Shown here: piece after piece, positions 50,892-59,082 of the stretch | Position numbering within the stretch: position 1 is the first letter of the stretch | Layout of the letters: each line of letters starts with the position of its first letter | Assembly: GCA_005883585.1 (NCBI GenBank) | Contig: VBFD01000125.1 | Span: forward strand, 1 to 64,000 | Reading direction: 5' to 3' | Origin: UBA10449 sp005883585 | Lineage (GTDB): Bacteria; Chloroflexota; Dormibacteria; Dormibacterales; Dormibacteraceae | Length of the DNA stretch: 64,000 nucleotides | Notes under the pieces: generated by a model | Databases searched by the model: none | Told to the model about the DNA's origin: nothing | What the model saw: only the letters and a program-made list of their open reading frames with translations | Position numbers and translations under genes: made by a program

Positions 50892-52194
50892 GGCTGCGCT
50901 CGTGGCGCGGCGCGACTTGCGCGACGCGACCAGCGAGCTGCGCCTCATCCTGGCCATGGTCGCGCTCACCGTGGCGATACCGATCGCCAGCGCGATCGGC
51001 ATCCGCGCCCTTGCGTATTTCGGTGGCGGTACGGCGGTCGTCAACCGGCTGGCTGTCGTGGGCGCGTTCTTCGTCGTCTTCATTCCGGCGAGCTTCTCGT
51101 TGGTGCTCGCGCTGGAGGCCTTCGTGGGAGAACGCGAGCGCACGACGCTGGAGGTGCTCCTGTCGACGCCGCTGAGAGAGGCGGAGGTCTACGCAGGCAA
51201 GGTCGCGGCCGTGCTCGTGGTCTCGCTCGGCCTGTGCTACGGCGGCTTGATCGTCTACTGCTTGGCGGTCTTTCCGGGCCTTGGTTACTTCCCGCTCGGT
51301 GTGCTGGTGGCGCTGGCGGTGTCGACGATCTGTCAGGTGGCGGCGATGGTCGCGGGCGCGGTGATCATCAGCCTCAACGCGCGAACGATGCGGGCGGCCA
51401 ACGTGATGGCCTCCTTCATCATCCTGCCGATGTCCGTCGTCCTTCAGGTCGAGGCGGCGCTCATCCTCATCGGCCGGCCCGAGTTCCTGTGGGGATTCGC
51501 GGCTCTGATGATCGTCCTCGCCGTGGTCCTCTTGCGGATGGGACTCGCCGGATTCTCGCGCGAGGCGTTGCTGGCGCGTGAGGTCGGGTTGCGTAAACCG
51601 CTCCGGCGTGCGATGGCGGCGGTGAAATGGAGCTTTGGTGGCCGGCCGGGAATCGTCCGCCTGGTGTGGCTGAGACGCTGGCCGGTCGGGCTTGCGGCGG
51701 TCGGCTTCGCCGGCGGTGCGGCAGTCGGTTTTCTTGCCGGCAAGACCGCAGCCGTACCCGGCGCGGTGGTCAAGCCCGTGCTTTCGAGCCTTATAAATGC
51801 ATCCGGCGGCGCGACCCAGGGCCAAGAGATCATCGGCATCTTCGGCCACAACCTGCTCGCCTTCCTGCTCGCGGCGGTGTTGGCCGTATTCACCGCCGGT
51901 CTGAGCGGCTTCGCACTCACATTCCTGCCCGGCTTCCTGCTCGGCTACGCGGCTGCGCTTACGTCGTGGAGCGTGGCGCTCGGCGGCGTCGTTCCGAACG
52001 GCCTGCTCGAGATCCCGGCCGCGATCGTGGCCGGCGGGCTGGTGATCCAGATCGGGGCCTCGGCCATTCATATGGAGCCCGAGGGAGGATGGACCGCCCG
52101 CATCCTGGCCGCGGTCGCCGATTACATGCGCTCGCTTCGATGGATCGTCCCGGCCCTCGCGCTCGCAGCGATCGTCGAGGTGCGCTTTGGCTAG
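50863..52194 (+). CDS. ABC-2 permease fused to a SpoIIM/DUF95-like membrane domain
   Basis: A 443-residue multi-pass protein. Residues 1-235 are an ABC-2 permease with the cytoplasmic motif VGERERTTLEVLLSTPLREA. From about 270 the protein changes type. GHNLLAFLLAAVLAVFTAGL, FLLGYAAAL and PNGLLEIPAAIVAGGLVIQI resemble the SpoIIM (stage II sporulation protein M, DUF95) family, whose hallmark is a PHG/PNG-xxE helix. The two are often separate neighbouring genes; here they are one chain. It possibly exports a lipid or envelope component. Confidence 0.72.
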   Translation: MSLLNLDRHKAALVARRDLRDATSELRLILAMVALTVAIPIASAIGIRALAYFGGGTAVVNRLAVVGAFFVVFIPASFSLVLALEAFVGERERTTLEVLLSTPLREAEVYAGKVAAVLVVSLGLCYGGLIVYCLAVFPGLGYFPLGVLVALAVSTICQVAAMVAGAVIISLNARTMRAANVMASFIILPMSVVLQVEAALILIGRPEFLWGFAALMIVLAVVLLRMGLAGFSREALLAREVGLRKPLRRAMAAVKWSFGGRPGIVRLVWLRRWPVGLAAVGFAGGAAVGFLAGKTAAVPGAVVKPVLSSLINASGGATQGQEIIGIFGHNLLAFLLAAVLAVFTAGLSGFALTFLPGFLLGYAAALTSWSVALGGVVPNGLLEIPAAIVAGGLVIQIGASAIHMEPEGGWTARILAAVADYMRSLRWIVPALALAAIVEVRFG

Positions 52195-53426
52195 GTAGGA
52201 GCGAAGACCTCCGGGCGGTAGAGCCGGATCCAGACGATCACCGCCCCGGCGACAACAGCACCGATCGCCATCGCGCCCGGGGCCCCTAGAAGCGTTGCGA
52301 GCGCGCCGGCCTGCAGGCTGCCGATCGGCCCGACCCCGATCAGTGCTTGCGCGTACAGGGCCATGACGCGGCCGCGAAGGTTGTCCGGTGCGATGGTCTG
52401 GATGCGGTTGTTGGCGGTGGCTACGAACGAGATCTGGCAGTAGCCCGCGACGAACAGGGCGATCAGCGAGAGCCCATAAACCCTCGACACCGAAAAGACG
52501 AGCAGCGCCCCCACCCAGATCATGGCCATCCAGAACTGCCGCCGCGGATTTGCGCCGAGCGACGATGAATACGCCAGGGTCAGCGCACCAGCGAGTGCGC
52601 CCAGGCCCATCGAGCCCAAGAGGAAACCGAAGCCCCGAGCGCCGACGTGGAGCACCTGGTCGGCGAATAGCGGGATCAGCGTCAAGCGATTCATCGCAAA
52701 GAGCGAGAAAACGGCGACCGCGACGAGCAGCATTCCGACCACAGGTTCCTTTCGCGCATACGACGCGCCTTGCGCGATTCGTTCGAGCCAGGGTTGGGCC
52801 GGCCGCTCGGGGACGACCGCCGGCAGGTCCTTCATCATCAGGAGCGCGCCCACCGCCGCCAGATAGCTGACCGAGTTGGCCAGGAAGCAGAGCGGAACGC
52901 CGACCGCGCCGATTATCAGCCCCGCGATCGATGGACCGATCACGGCTGCTGCGTTGAAGACCGACGAGTTGAGCGCGATGGCATTCATGAGGTCCTGGCG
53001 GCCGACCATCTCGATCACGAAGGACTGGCGCGCCGGGACGTCAAAGAGGTTGATCGTGCCCGTCGCCGCCGCTGCCACCAAAACCATCCAGTACTGCGCG
53101 TGGCCGGTGGCGGAAAGTGCAAATAGAGCGAACGACGGGAGTGTGAACAGCGACTGGGTGGCCAGGAGCACATTGCGCTTGTGGTACCGGTCCGCCACGA
53201 TTCCTCCGAGCTGGCTGCCCAGGAGCACGGGCGTGAACTGGGTGGCGAGGACGAGCCCGACCAGGAGGCCGCTGTGCGTGAGCTCGAGCGCGAGCCACGG
53301 CATGGCGACGCTCTGCATCCAGGTCCCGACCGTCGAGATGATCTGTCCGGTCAGAAACAGCCGGTAGTTTCGGTGCCGGAGCGCTCCCAGTCCTCGTGCC
53401 CTTGCGGGTCGGGGAGGGATGCTCAC
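52191..53426 (-). CDS. MFS transporter, EntS/MFS_3 type
   Basis: A 411-residue 12-helix exporter. It begins near LGALRHRNYRLFLTGQIIST with VGTWMQSVAMPWLALELTHS, the usual opening of the enterobactin-exporter-like group. The GGIVADRYHKRNVLL motif A and the VPARQSFVIEMVGRQDLMNA loop are also typical. The GTG at 53426 was chosen although the frame is open to 53756, because the upstream part antiparallels the SRPBCC gene and a -10 lies 7 nt before this GTG. The substrate is unknown. Confidence 0.85.
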   Translation of the reverse strand: MSIPPRPARARGLGALRHRNYRLFLTGQIISTVGTWMQSVAMPWLALELTHSGLLVGLVLATQFTPVLLGSQLGGIVADRYHKRNVLLATQSLFTLPSFALFALSATGHAQYWMVLVAAAATGTINLFDVPARQSFVIEMVGRQDLMNAIALNSSVFNAAAVIGPSIAGLIIGAVGVPLCFLANSVSYLAAVGALLMMKDLPAVVPERPAQPWLERIAQGASYARKEPVVGMLLVAVAVFSLFAMNRLTLIPLFADQVLHVGARGFGFLLGSMGLGALAGALTLAYSSSLGANPRRQFWMAMIWVGALLVFSVSRVYGLSLIALFVAGYCQISFVATANNRIQTIAPDNLRGRVMALYAQALIGVGPIGSLQAGALATLLGAPGAMAIGAVVAGAVIVWIRLYRPEVFAPT

Positions 53427-53432
53427 CCGGTT

Positions 53433-53439
53433 GATAATC
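53433..53439. promoter_or_regulatory. Overlapping divergent -10 elements (MFS / SRPBCC)
   Basis: GATAAT (53433-53438, plus) ends 6 nt before the GTG at 53445. GATTAT (complement 53434-53439) ends 7 nt before the GTG at 53426. The starts are only 18 bp apart. Confidence 0.45.
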
Positions 53440-53444
53440 GCAGG

Positions 53445-53927
53445 GTGACGAGGCTGCGAGAGGAAGTCGACATCGATGCGCCGGCGGAACGTGTCTGGGC
53501 GGTGGTGCAGGAGGATGCGACCAACGCGCCGAAGTGGTCGAGCTACGTAGCGAAGATCGACAAGCTCGACAACGATCCGCCGGGAAAGGGCACGCGCTAC
53601 CGCTATCACCTCGCGCTCCCCGGCGGGTTCAAAGAGACGCTCGAGGTTGAGCAAAGCGTCTACACCAAGCCGAAGAAGTGCGCGGGCACGTTCGTTCGCG
53701 GGCCGTTGAAGGGCAAGTGGTCCTACACGTACACGGAGAAGGATGGTTGGACCCACGTCGTGTACGAGATGGATTACGAGCTGACCGGGTTGCTGCGCTT
53801 CACGGGCGGCTTGCTCTCGGGCCAGTACGCGGAGGGCATTCGTCAGAACATGGCGGCGCTGAAGAAGTACATCGAGTCGGGCAAGGGACCGAAAGCTTCG
53901 CGAGCCACCAAGCCGGTCAAACGCTGA
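53445..53927 (+). CDS. SRPBCC / START-like domain protein
   Basis: A 160-residue protein with the polyketide-cyclase/SRPBCC pattern: an opening strand LREEVDIDAPAERVWAVVQE, a WSSYV segment, a YRYHLALPGGFKETLEVE sheet, a Gly-rich helix region and a C-terminal basic tail. Such proteins bind lipophilic ligands or act as small cyclases. The GTG start seems leaderless. TGATG coupling to the next gene suggests joint function, but neither role is known. Confidence 0.75.
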   Translation: MTRLREEVDIDAPAERVWAVVQEDATNAPKWSSYVAKIDKLDNDPPGKGTRYRYHLALPGGFKETLEVEQSVYTKPKKCAGTFVRGPLKGKWSYTYTEKDGWTHVVYEMDYELTGLLRFTGGLLSGQYAEGIRQNMAALKKYIESGKGPKASRATKPVKR

Positions 53928-54448
53928 TGCTTGCCTACGTCTTCAGCCATCGACCAGCGGACGGCGTCGACGTCGCTGAGTACGAGGCCGTGCTGAAGCG
54001 CTTCCACGTCGCGCTCGCGAGCTCGCCGCCTAAGGGATTCATCAGCTCATCGACGTTCAGAGTCGGCGACCGCTACAGCGACTGGTACCTCGTCGACAGC
54101 TCGGCCGCCCTGGATATGCTCAACGAGGCGGCCGTCACCGGCGCTCGGACGCCGTCCCACGACGCCGCCGCCCGGATGGCAGTCGACTTCGCCGGCAAGC
54201 TGTACAGCCTCTCGGGCGGGGAGCCCCTGCCCGGGTCCGGCTTCGAGATCGATTTCTCGAAACCCCACGGCATGGGCTACGCGGATCTTTACGAGCAGAT
54301 GAAGCAGTACACGAGCGGGCCGAAGACCAGCCTTTGGAGGCGGATGATGGTGCTTGGGCCGCCGCCCGAGTTCTGCCTCATCGCACCGTCAGAGCTGGAG
54401 CTGGGGCGCGAGTTCCGGCCTGAGGTCCTAAACCGCGACCCGATCTGA
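53927..54448 (+). CDS. Conserved-looking protein of unknown function
   Basis: A 173-residue soluble protein without a signal peptide or recognisable motif. The beginning (MLAYVFSHRPADGVDVAEYE) and the alternation of strands and helices suggest a ferredoxin-like alpha/beta fold of the dimeric alpha-beta barrel sort. A second part is Pro-rich. The ATG overlaps the stop of the SRPBCC gene. I do not assign a function. Confidence 0.6.
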   Translation: MLAYVFSHRPADGVDVAEYEAVLKRFHVALASSPPKGFISSSTFRVGDRYSDWYLVDSSAALDMLNEAAVTGARTPSHDAAARMAVDFAGKLYSLSGGEPLPGSGFEIDFSKPHGMGYADLYEQMKQYTSGPKTSLWRRMMVLGPPPEFCLIAPSELELGREFRPEVLNRDPI

Positions 54449-54463
54449 CGGAGCGAAGCTGGC

Positions 54464-54525
54464 GTGCGAGCGCTGGGGGAGACCCGGGAAAACGTTCAGA
54501 TGAGGAGTGCTGTGACCGCTCGCAC
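54464..54525. terminator. 9-bp inverted repeat between convergent genes
   Basis: GTGCGAGCG (54464-54472) and CGCTCGCAC (54517-54525) are exact inverted copies 44 bp apart, in the 107-bp gap between two convergent genes. A terminator or recombination remnant is possible; there is no T-run. Confidence 0.35.
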
Positions 54526-54555
54526 ACAGATGTAACGCCGCACGGCCCGGTAAGG

Positions 54556-55020
54556 CTACGGTCGGCGGAAGGGCAGCAGCTCCAGCTGCTCGAAACGATC
54601 CTGCACCGCCTTGCGAAGCTCGTTCGAAAGGCCCTTCAAGCGCTCCTGCGCGGCGTGATCGTCGAAGCTCAGCGAGCGCAGGCGGCGCAGCACGGTCTGC
54701 ATCGCATAGAGGCCCGCGGGCTCATCGGTTGTCAGCCGCCCGGCTGCGTTGCGAAGTTCGCGCGAGAACTCTTCGTGGTTGTGCGCGCGCAGCCAGCTAC
54801 CAAGACGTGAGGCCGCTTCCAGCACGCGCTGGGTTTTGGGATTGAGGCCGGAAGCCGTTATCTCGCGCGTCCGCGTCGGCTGGAACACGGAAAGCGATGG
54901 ATGGCGCCGCCGCAGACCGCTCACGCGCCGGACAAGCCTTTTCGCGTTCGGCCCGAGCATGACGACGACTCCCGCCAGCACGAGCAGACCGGCGACGAGC
55001 CCCACCAGCACCTCGAGCAT
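54556..55020 (-). CDS. Single-pass membrane protein of unknown function
   Basis: A 154-residue protein with an N-terminal membrane anchor (LVGLVAGLLVLAGVVVML, about residues 5-22), a basic stretch and a cytoplasmic helical region ending SNELRKAVQDRFEQLELLPF. No enzymatic motif. TACGCT ends 7 nt before the ATG, again a leaderless signature, and faces the SDR gene. Confidence 0.62.
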   Translation of the reverse strand: MLEVLVGLVAGLLVLAGVVVMLGPNAKRLVRRVSGLRRRHPSLSVFQPTRTREITASGLNPKTQRVLEAASRLGSWLRAHNHEEFSRELRNAAGRLTTDEPAGLYAMQTVLRRLRSLSFDDHAAQERLKGLSNELRKAVQDRFEQLELLPFRRP

Positions 55021-55027
55021 TGTTCCT

Positions 55028-55037
55028 AGCGTACATT
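55028..55037. promoter_or_regulatory. Overlapping divergent -10 elements (membrane protein / SDR)
   Basis: TACGCT (complement 55028-55033) serves the minus gene with 7 nt to its ATG. TACATT (55032-55037, plus) could start the SDR transcript, which unlike its neighbours would have a leader and a GGAG ribosome site at 55067. Confidence 0.4.
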
Positions 55038-55077
55038 CTTGGCGGCGTCGCGACAGCCGTTCAAGCGGAGAGAAATG

Positions 55078-55830
55078 ATGGCGAGCAATTACAGGCCGGT
55101 GGCGGTGGTCACGGGTGCTTCGTCTGGGATCGGCGCCGCGACCGTCGTGGCCCTGGGACGCCTCGGTTATCGGATCGTGGCTGGCGCGCGCCGCGTGGAG
55201 CGGGTCCAGAGGGTGGTGGGGGAGCGCGGCCTGGCCCTCCCCCTGGATGTGACGAACCTCGACAGCATCAATGCGTTCGTCGGGGAGGTACAGAAAAAAT
55301 TCGGCCGCATCGATGTGCTTGTGAATAACGCGGGCCTCGCCAGGGGCCTCACGCCAATCGCCGAAGCCAGCGATCAGGACTGGATCGAGATGTGGGAGAC
55401 CAACGTGCTCGGCCTCATGCGGGTGACCCGCGCCTGCCTACCGCTGCTGCGCAAGGCCAGGCACGGACACATCGTCAACCTGGGATCGATCGCCGGTTTC
55501 GAGACGTATGTGGGCGGTGCGGGCTACACCGCGAGCAAGCACGCGGTGCATGCAATCTCGCGGACGTTGCGGCTGGAGCTGAATGGCGAGCCCATCAGGG
55601 TCACTGAGGTCATGCCCGGAATGGTCGAAACCGAGTTCAGCATCGTGAGGTTCCACGGCGATCGTCAGGCGGCGAAGAAGGTCTATCAGGGCGTGAAGCC
55701 ACTCGTCGCCGCCGATATCGCGGACTGCATCGTCTACGCGGTCACGCGCCCGGCGCACGTCGACATCGACGAGATCGTGGTCCGGCCCATCGCGCAGGCG
55801 ACGGCCTGGAAGGTCGCGCGCAAGACGTAG
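55078..55830 (+). CDS. Short-chain dehydrogenase/reductase
   Basis: A 250-residue classical SDR. The cofactor loop is VVTGASSGIGAATVVALG, the structural motif VNNAG, the catalytic Ser in VNLGSIAGFETY and the Tyr-x3-Lys in YTASKHAVHA, followed by VMPGMVETEF. It is closest in pattern to YdfG-like NADP-dependent serine/3-hydroxy acid dehydrogenases. Two adjacent ATGs (55075 and 55078) are possible; GGAG at 55067 gives the better spacing for the second. Confidence 0.88.
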   Translation: MASNYRPVAVVTGASSGIGAATVVALGRLGYRIVAGARRVERVQRVVGERGLALPLDVTNLDSINAFVGEVQKKFGRIDVLVNNAGLARGLTPIAEASDQDWIEMWETNVLGLMRVTRACLPLLRKARHGHIVNLGSIAGFETYVGGAGYTASKHAVHAISRTLRLELNGEPIRVTEVMPGMVETEFSIVRFHGDRQAAKKVYQGVKPLVAADIADCIVYAVTRPAHVDIDEIVVRPIAQATAWKVARKT

Positions 55831-55879
55831 CTATTTATTGCTTGATCAGGCCGGCCGCACGGGCCTCGGCGACGGTCAT
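55831..55879 (-). other. Spacer with a 14-codon mini-ORF
   Basis: Directly after the stop of the Cys-rich small ORF an ATG (complement 55877-55879) opens MTVAEARAAGLIKQ, closed by TAA at complement 55835-55837. The TGAATG junction is of the translation-reinitiation type, but length alone makes it unconvincing as a gene. Confidence 0.25.
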
Positions 55880-56041
55880 TCAACAACCGGGATCGCCGTA
55901 GTTCCCGCAGCAAGCTGACCGTCGCGCGACTTTTCGCCCGACGTTGCTGAACAACTTTCCGGTCCTTTCGAAGAAGCCATAGTTGCCCGCTCGGAGGTTC
56001 ACTAGAAAGCTGGATCGGGCCGGCTCTTTACTCGTCGTCAT
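55880..56041 (-). CDS. 53-residue basic peptide ending in CCGNYGDPGC
   Basis: The frame begins at an ATG that overlaps the stop of the DUF3465 gene (ATGA) and runs 53 codons to a TGA. The first 13 residues are polar. The middle (NYGFFERTGKLFSNVGRKVA) is basic and amphipathic, and the end is RRSACCGNYGDPGC. All cysteines are in the last ten residues, like a precursor peptide or a small metal-binding protein. An internal GTG at 56002 would give 40 residues. There is no clear ribosome site; coupling supplies it. I do not recognise a named family. Confidence 0.5.
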   Translation of the reverse strand: MTTSKEPARSSFLVNLRAGNYGFFERTGKLFSNVGRKVARRSACCGNYGDPGC

Positions 56042-56445
56042 TCGTAGTAATTATTGGCGAACTCGATCCAGCCTGGGTTCGGGCAGCCGCTGGACGTGTG
56101 CGCGTGCGTGCAGTGAACTCCGATGCGCGGGCCTGGATCGATGTACAGCTCCCCGTGAACGATGATCGCATCGCCCGCATGGATGGGAACCGACGGGGCG
56201 AGGGTCGTGTTGTGGTCGATCTCGAGCGACTCGCCGGTAGCGGCCTTCACTTCGAAGCGCTCGTGTCCTCCCGACTCCATCGGGTCCGTCAGCACGGTCG
56301 CGTCAAACGTGACCTCAGCACCGTTGGTGGCGTTGACGACGTCCTGGTGAAAGCCGTTGTCGTCCGGGCTCTCGCGGCCACCACAGGCGCACACGACAAG
56401 GGCTGCGAGCGCGGCGAGGGCGCAGGTCCGCCGAATGGCGGTCAC
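56038..56445 (-). CDS. DUF3465 family lipoprotein
   Basis: A 135-residue exported protein. A signal peptide with a Cys-containing end (AALAALVVCACGG) suggests lipid anchoring. The mature part shows the DUF3465 pattern HERFEVKAATGESLEIDHNT, then APSVPIHAGDAIIVHGELY and a closing HCTHAH...PGWIEF segment, an OB-like fold with clustered His. Function unknown. The start overlaps hisA, and the stop overlaps the small Cys-rich ORF, so three genes appear coupled. Confidence 0.75.
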   Translation of the reverse strand: MTAIRRTCALAALAALVVCACGGRESPDDNGFHQDVVNATNGAEVTFDATVLTDPMESGGHERFEVKAATGESLEIDHNTTLAPSVPIHAGDAIIVHGELYIDPGPRIGVHCTHAHTSSGCPNPGWIEFANNYYE

Positions 56446-57143
56446 AGCGCCAGGGCTTGCTCCAGGGAGAGCTTGCCCTCATAAAGAGATCGTCCGAGGA
56501 TCACACCTGCCGCGCCGGTTTCGCGAACGTTGCGGATGTCGTTGAGCGACGAGATGCCGCCGCCGTACTGAACGGGCAGGTGCGTCATTGCCAGCACACG
56601 CGAAAGCGTCAACAGGTCCGGACCGGCGAGCGTGCCGTCGCGCTCCGTACATGTGAGGATCATCCCGGCCAGCGGGAGGACGTTCCAACGCGGGATGAGC
56701 TGGGCGATGTCGAGTGGTTCTGTCTCGGTCCATCCGCTCACCGCCGGCATGCCGTCGCGCACGTCGAGCGCGGCCATGACATGGCCTGGATAGCGGCGCG
56801 CGCACTCGGACAGCAGCTCCGGCTCACGGACCGCAGCCGTCCCCATCACAACCGACCCGGCACCCGCACCGATCCACGTCTCGACCTGCTCGATCGAGCG
56901 AACTCCGCCGGCGACCTGCACAGCGAGACCGGCTTCGATCACCGCTTCGATGACGCTCCGGTTGTCCTTCTCGCCACGAGCCGCGTCGAGGTCGACGACG
57001 TGAAGGCGCTCAGCGCCCGCGCGGGCAAAGTCGACCGCGATGACGGCTGGGTCGTCCGAATAGACCATTCGCTGGTCGAAGTCACCACGGACCAGGCGGA
57101 CGCATTGGCCGTTGATGATGTCGATCGCGGGGATGACCAGCAC
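56442..57143 (-). CDS. hisA: Phosphoribosylformimino-AICAR ribotide isomerase
   Basis: A 233-residue TIM-barrel isomerase of histidine synthesis. The catalytic Asp8 is in MLVIPAIDIINGQCVRL. The second-half acid residue is in LTCTERDGTLAGPD, and the phosphate loops are VQVAGGVRS and VQYGGGISS. It starts at GTG 57143. It stands alone without other his genes, though its product links to purine metabolism through AICAR. PriA-type dual function with TrpF cannot be excluded, since an actinobacterial context would allow it. Confidence 0.9.
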   Translation of the reverse strand: MLVIPAIDIINGQCVRLVRGDFDQRMVYSDDPAVIAVDFARAGAERLHVVDLDAARGEKDNRSVIEAVIEAGLAVQVAGGVRSIEQVETWIGAGAGSVVMGTAAVREPELLSECARRYPGHVMAALDVRDGMPAVSGWTETEPLDIAQLIPRWNVLPLAGMILTCTERDGTLAGPDLLTLSRVLAMTHLPVQYGGGISSLNDIRNVRETGAAGVILGRSLYEGKLSLEQALAL

Positions 57144-57177
57144 GCCTCTATCCTGGCGCCCGAGACGAGATCTGGGG

Positions 57178-57669
57178 CTACCTGTAGTTCGTGAACTGAA
57201 GCGGAACCGGGATGTCCTCGGCCTCGCGAAGGTTCTTCATCACCAGCTGAAGGGTGTCCTTGTCCTTGCCGACCACGCGCAGCTGGTCGCCCTGGATTCT
57301 CACCTGGACCTTCTGAGTCACGTTCTGGATGCGCTTCCGGAGGTCGCGAGCGATCTCGTCGGTGATGCCGGCGTTGAGGTGCACCTCGATCTGGCCGCGG
57401 CCCTTGCCGACGGTCTTGGGGTCGTCCGCCTTGAACAGCTTGGGCGACAGCTGGCGCCGGGCCGCCTTCTCACGCAAAACCTGCAGGGCCGCCTTGGCGC
57501 GCTCTTCGCTCGCGGAGTCGATCAGGACCACCTGGTCCTGGCGGTCGAACGTCGTCTGCGTGTCCTTGAAGTCGTACCGCGTGCTCACCTCGCGCCGAGC
57601 TTGGTCCAGCGCATTCGTCAGCTCCGCCGGATCGAACTCCGAGACGACGTCGAACGAGAACTCAGCCAC
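57178..57669 (-). CDS. yajQ: YajQ family nucleotide-binding protein
   Basis: A 163-residue protein with the YajQ pattern: EFSFDVVSEFDPAELTNALD, QARREVSTRYDFKDT, LFKADDPKTVGKGRGQ and KVQVRIQGDQLRVVGKDKDT followed by LQLVMK. Family members bind nucleotides or cyclic di-GMP. The start is GTG 57669; the long frame upstream antiparallels no conserved sequence. It overlaps the preceding membrane protein gene by 8 bp. Confidence 0.92.
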   Translation of the reverse strand: MAEFSFDVVSEFDPAELTNALDQARREVSTRYDFKDTQTTFDRQDQVVLIDSASEERAKAALQVLREKAARRQLSPKLFKADDPKTVGKGRGQIEVHLNAGITDEIARDLRKRIQNVTQKVQVRIQGDQLRVVGKDKDTLQLVMKNLREAEDIPVPLQFTNYR

Positions 57670-58039
57670 TCGAATGCACGATCGCGTTGATGCCCAGGTA
57701 CACCGCGGCGGCGGCGAGCAGGATGCCGATGAGAGAGGTCCCGACCAGGATGGCGCCAATCCCGGCCGTGCCTTCATCCAGCGGCTCGAGCGGCGGCTTG
57801 TCGTACGGGTCGGGCCCATAGTCGAGGTCGTAGACGCCGTCGGCCCGGGCGCGCCCCACCAGCTCATCCAGCACCGGCTTGCCGCCCGGCGGCAGTTGTT
57901 TGGTCGAGAGGTTGGTGGCGGCCTCCCTCAGGTTGTCGCGCGTTCTTCCGAGCTCGGCGACGACCATGTCAAGGGTCTCGGTGCCGGCCGTTGTGGGGTA
58001 CTTCCGGCGAAGGTCCGCGACAATCCCATAGAGGCTCAC
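57662..58039 (-). CDS. Small C-terminally anchored membrane protein
   Basis: A 125-residue protein. The N-terminal 90 residues are soluble and contain a Pro/Asp-rich DLDYGPDPYDKPPLEPLDEG segment. The end is one hydrophobic helix (AILVGTSLIGILLAAAAVYL) and a short tail. Not a recognised family. It precedes yajQ in the same transcript. A GTG start has AAGAAT 7 nt upstream. Confidence 0.6.
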   Translation of the reverse strand: MSLYGIVADLRRKYPTTAGTETLDMVVAELGRTRDNLREAATNLSTKQLPPGGKPVLDELVGRARADGVYDLDYGPDPYDKPPLEPLDEGTAGIGAILVGTSLIGILLAAAAVYLGINAIVHSSG

Positions 58040-58046
58040 ATCGGCG

Positions 58047-58089
58047 ATTCTTTCAGAAGCCAGGCCACTCGTGCAGGTCGCCTTACACT
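58047..58089. promoter_or_regulatory. Divergent -10 elements (membrane protein / ilvE)
   Basis: AAGAAT (complement 58047-58052) ends 7 nt before the GTG at 58039. TACACT (58084-58089, plus) ends 9 nt before the ilvE ATG. Both are weaker than the other pairs. Confidence 0.35.
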
Positions 58090-58098
58090 TAGCCCGAG

Positions 58099-59064
58099 AT
58101 GAGTGTGGAAACGAAATCTAAAGCCGCGATGAAGAAACCAGCGACCCATCCGAACACGTGGGTGTTCTTTGACGGTGAGTTCGGCCGGTACCACGACATC
58201 AAGCTCGGCCTCATGACGCATGCGCTCCACTACGGGACCGGGTGTTTCGAAGGCATTCGCGCCTACTGGAACCAGCAGCAGGAGCAGCTGCATCTGCTGC
58301 AGGCTCCTGCGCACTACGAGCGGCTGCGGCGCTCGGCGAACGTCATGCGAATGACCGTGCCCTACTCGACCGAGGAGCTGGTCAACCTCACGGTCGAGCT
58401 CCTGCGCCGCAACCAGTTCAAATCCGACGTCTACGTACGCCCACTTCTATATGCGTCCAGCGAGGAGATCGGCGTCCGCCTCCACAACCTCCAGCACAGC
58501 TTCTTCATCTACGCGATCCCGTTTGGCAACTACGTCGAGGTCGAGTCGGGCATTCGCTGCATGGTCAGCTCGTGGCGGCGCACTCCCGACCAATCTCTGC
58601 CGGCGCGGGCAAAGATCACGGGTTCATACGCCCAATCGGCTCTGGCGAAATCGGAGGCTGTCGAGTCGGGTTTCGATGAGGCGATCGTCCTCACGGTCGA
58701 TGGGCATGTGTCAGAGGGTTCGGCCGAGAACCTGTTCATGCTCAAGGACGGCGTCTTCGTCACGCCACCCGTCACCGACGACATCCTCGAAGGCGTCACT
58801 CGCACCCTGTTGATGACGGTGATCAAGGAAGAGCTTGGCAAGCCGGTCGTCGAGCGCAGCATCGACCGCACCGAGCTCTACACATGCGATGAGCTGCTCC
58901 TCTGCGGCACCGGCGCACAGATCTCGCCGGTAGTCGAGGTCGACCGCCGGCCCGTCGGCACGGGCAAGGTCGGCGAGTTCACGCAGGAGCTGCAGAGCAT
59001 CTACTTCGGCGCGGTTCGCGGCGAGTCCCCAAAGCACAAGGACTGGACTATCCCCGTCTATTAG
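58099..59064 (+). CDS. ilvE: Branched-chain amino acid aminotransferase
   Basis: A 321-residue fold-type IV PLP enzyme. Schiff-base Lys172 is in ARAKITGSYAQSALAKSEAV. Other blocks are THALHYGTGCFEGIRAYW, the YVRPLLYASSEEIGV segment, EGSAENLFMLKDG and LLCGTGAQISPV. It transfers amino groups between Glu and Ile/Leu/Val 2-oxo acids. The 20-residue N-terminal extension before NTWVFFDGEF is slightly long. A near-leaderless promoter precedes it. The kinase gene starts 18 bp downstream. Confidence 0.93.
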   Translation: MSVETKSKAAMKKPATHPNTWVFFDGEFGRYHDIKLGLMTHALHYGTGCFEGIRAYWNQQQEQLHLLQAPAHYERLRRSANVMRMTVPYSTEELVNLTVELLRRNQFKSDVYVRPLLYASSEEIGVRLHNLQHSFFIYAIPFGNYVEVESGIRCMVSSWRRTPDQSLPARAKITGSYAQSALAKSEAVESGFDEAIVLTVDGHVSEGSAENLFMLKDGVFVTPPVTDDILEGVTRTLLMTVIKEELGKPVVERSIDRTELYTCDELLLCGTGAQISPVVEVDRRPVGTGKVGEFTQELQSIYFGAVRGESPKHKDWTIPVY

Positions 59065-59082
59065 TCCTACCGTGACGCGGCG

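Noticed and set aside
53427..53756. 110-residue N-terminal extension of the MFS transporter
   Set aside because: It is the antisense of the SRPBCC gene; the transporter fold begins at 53426.
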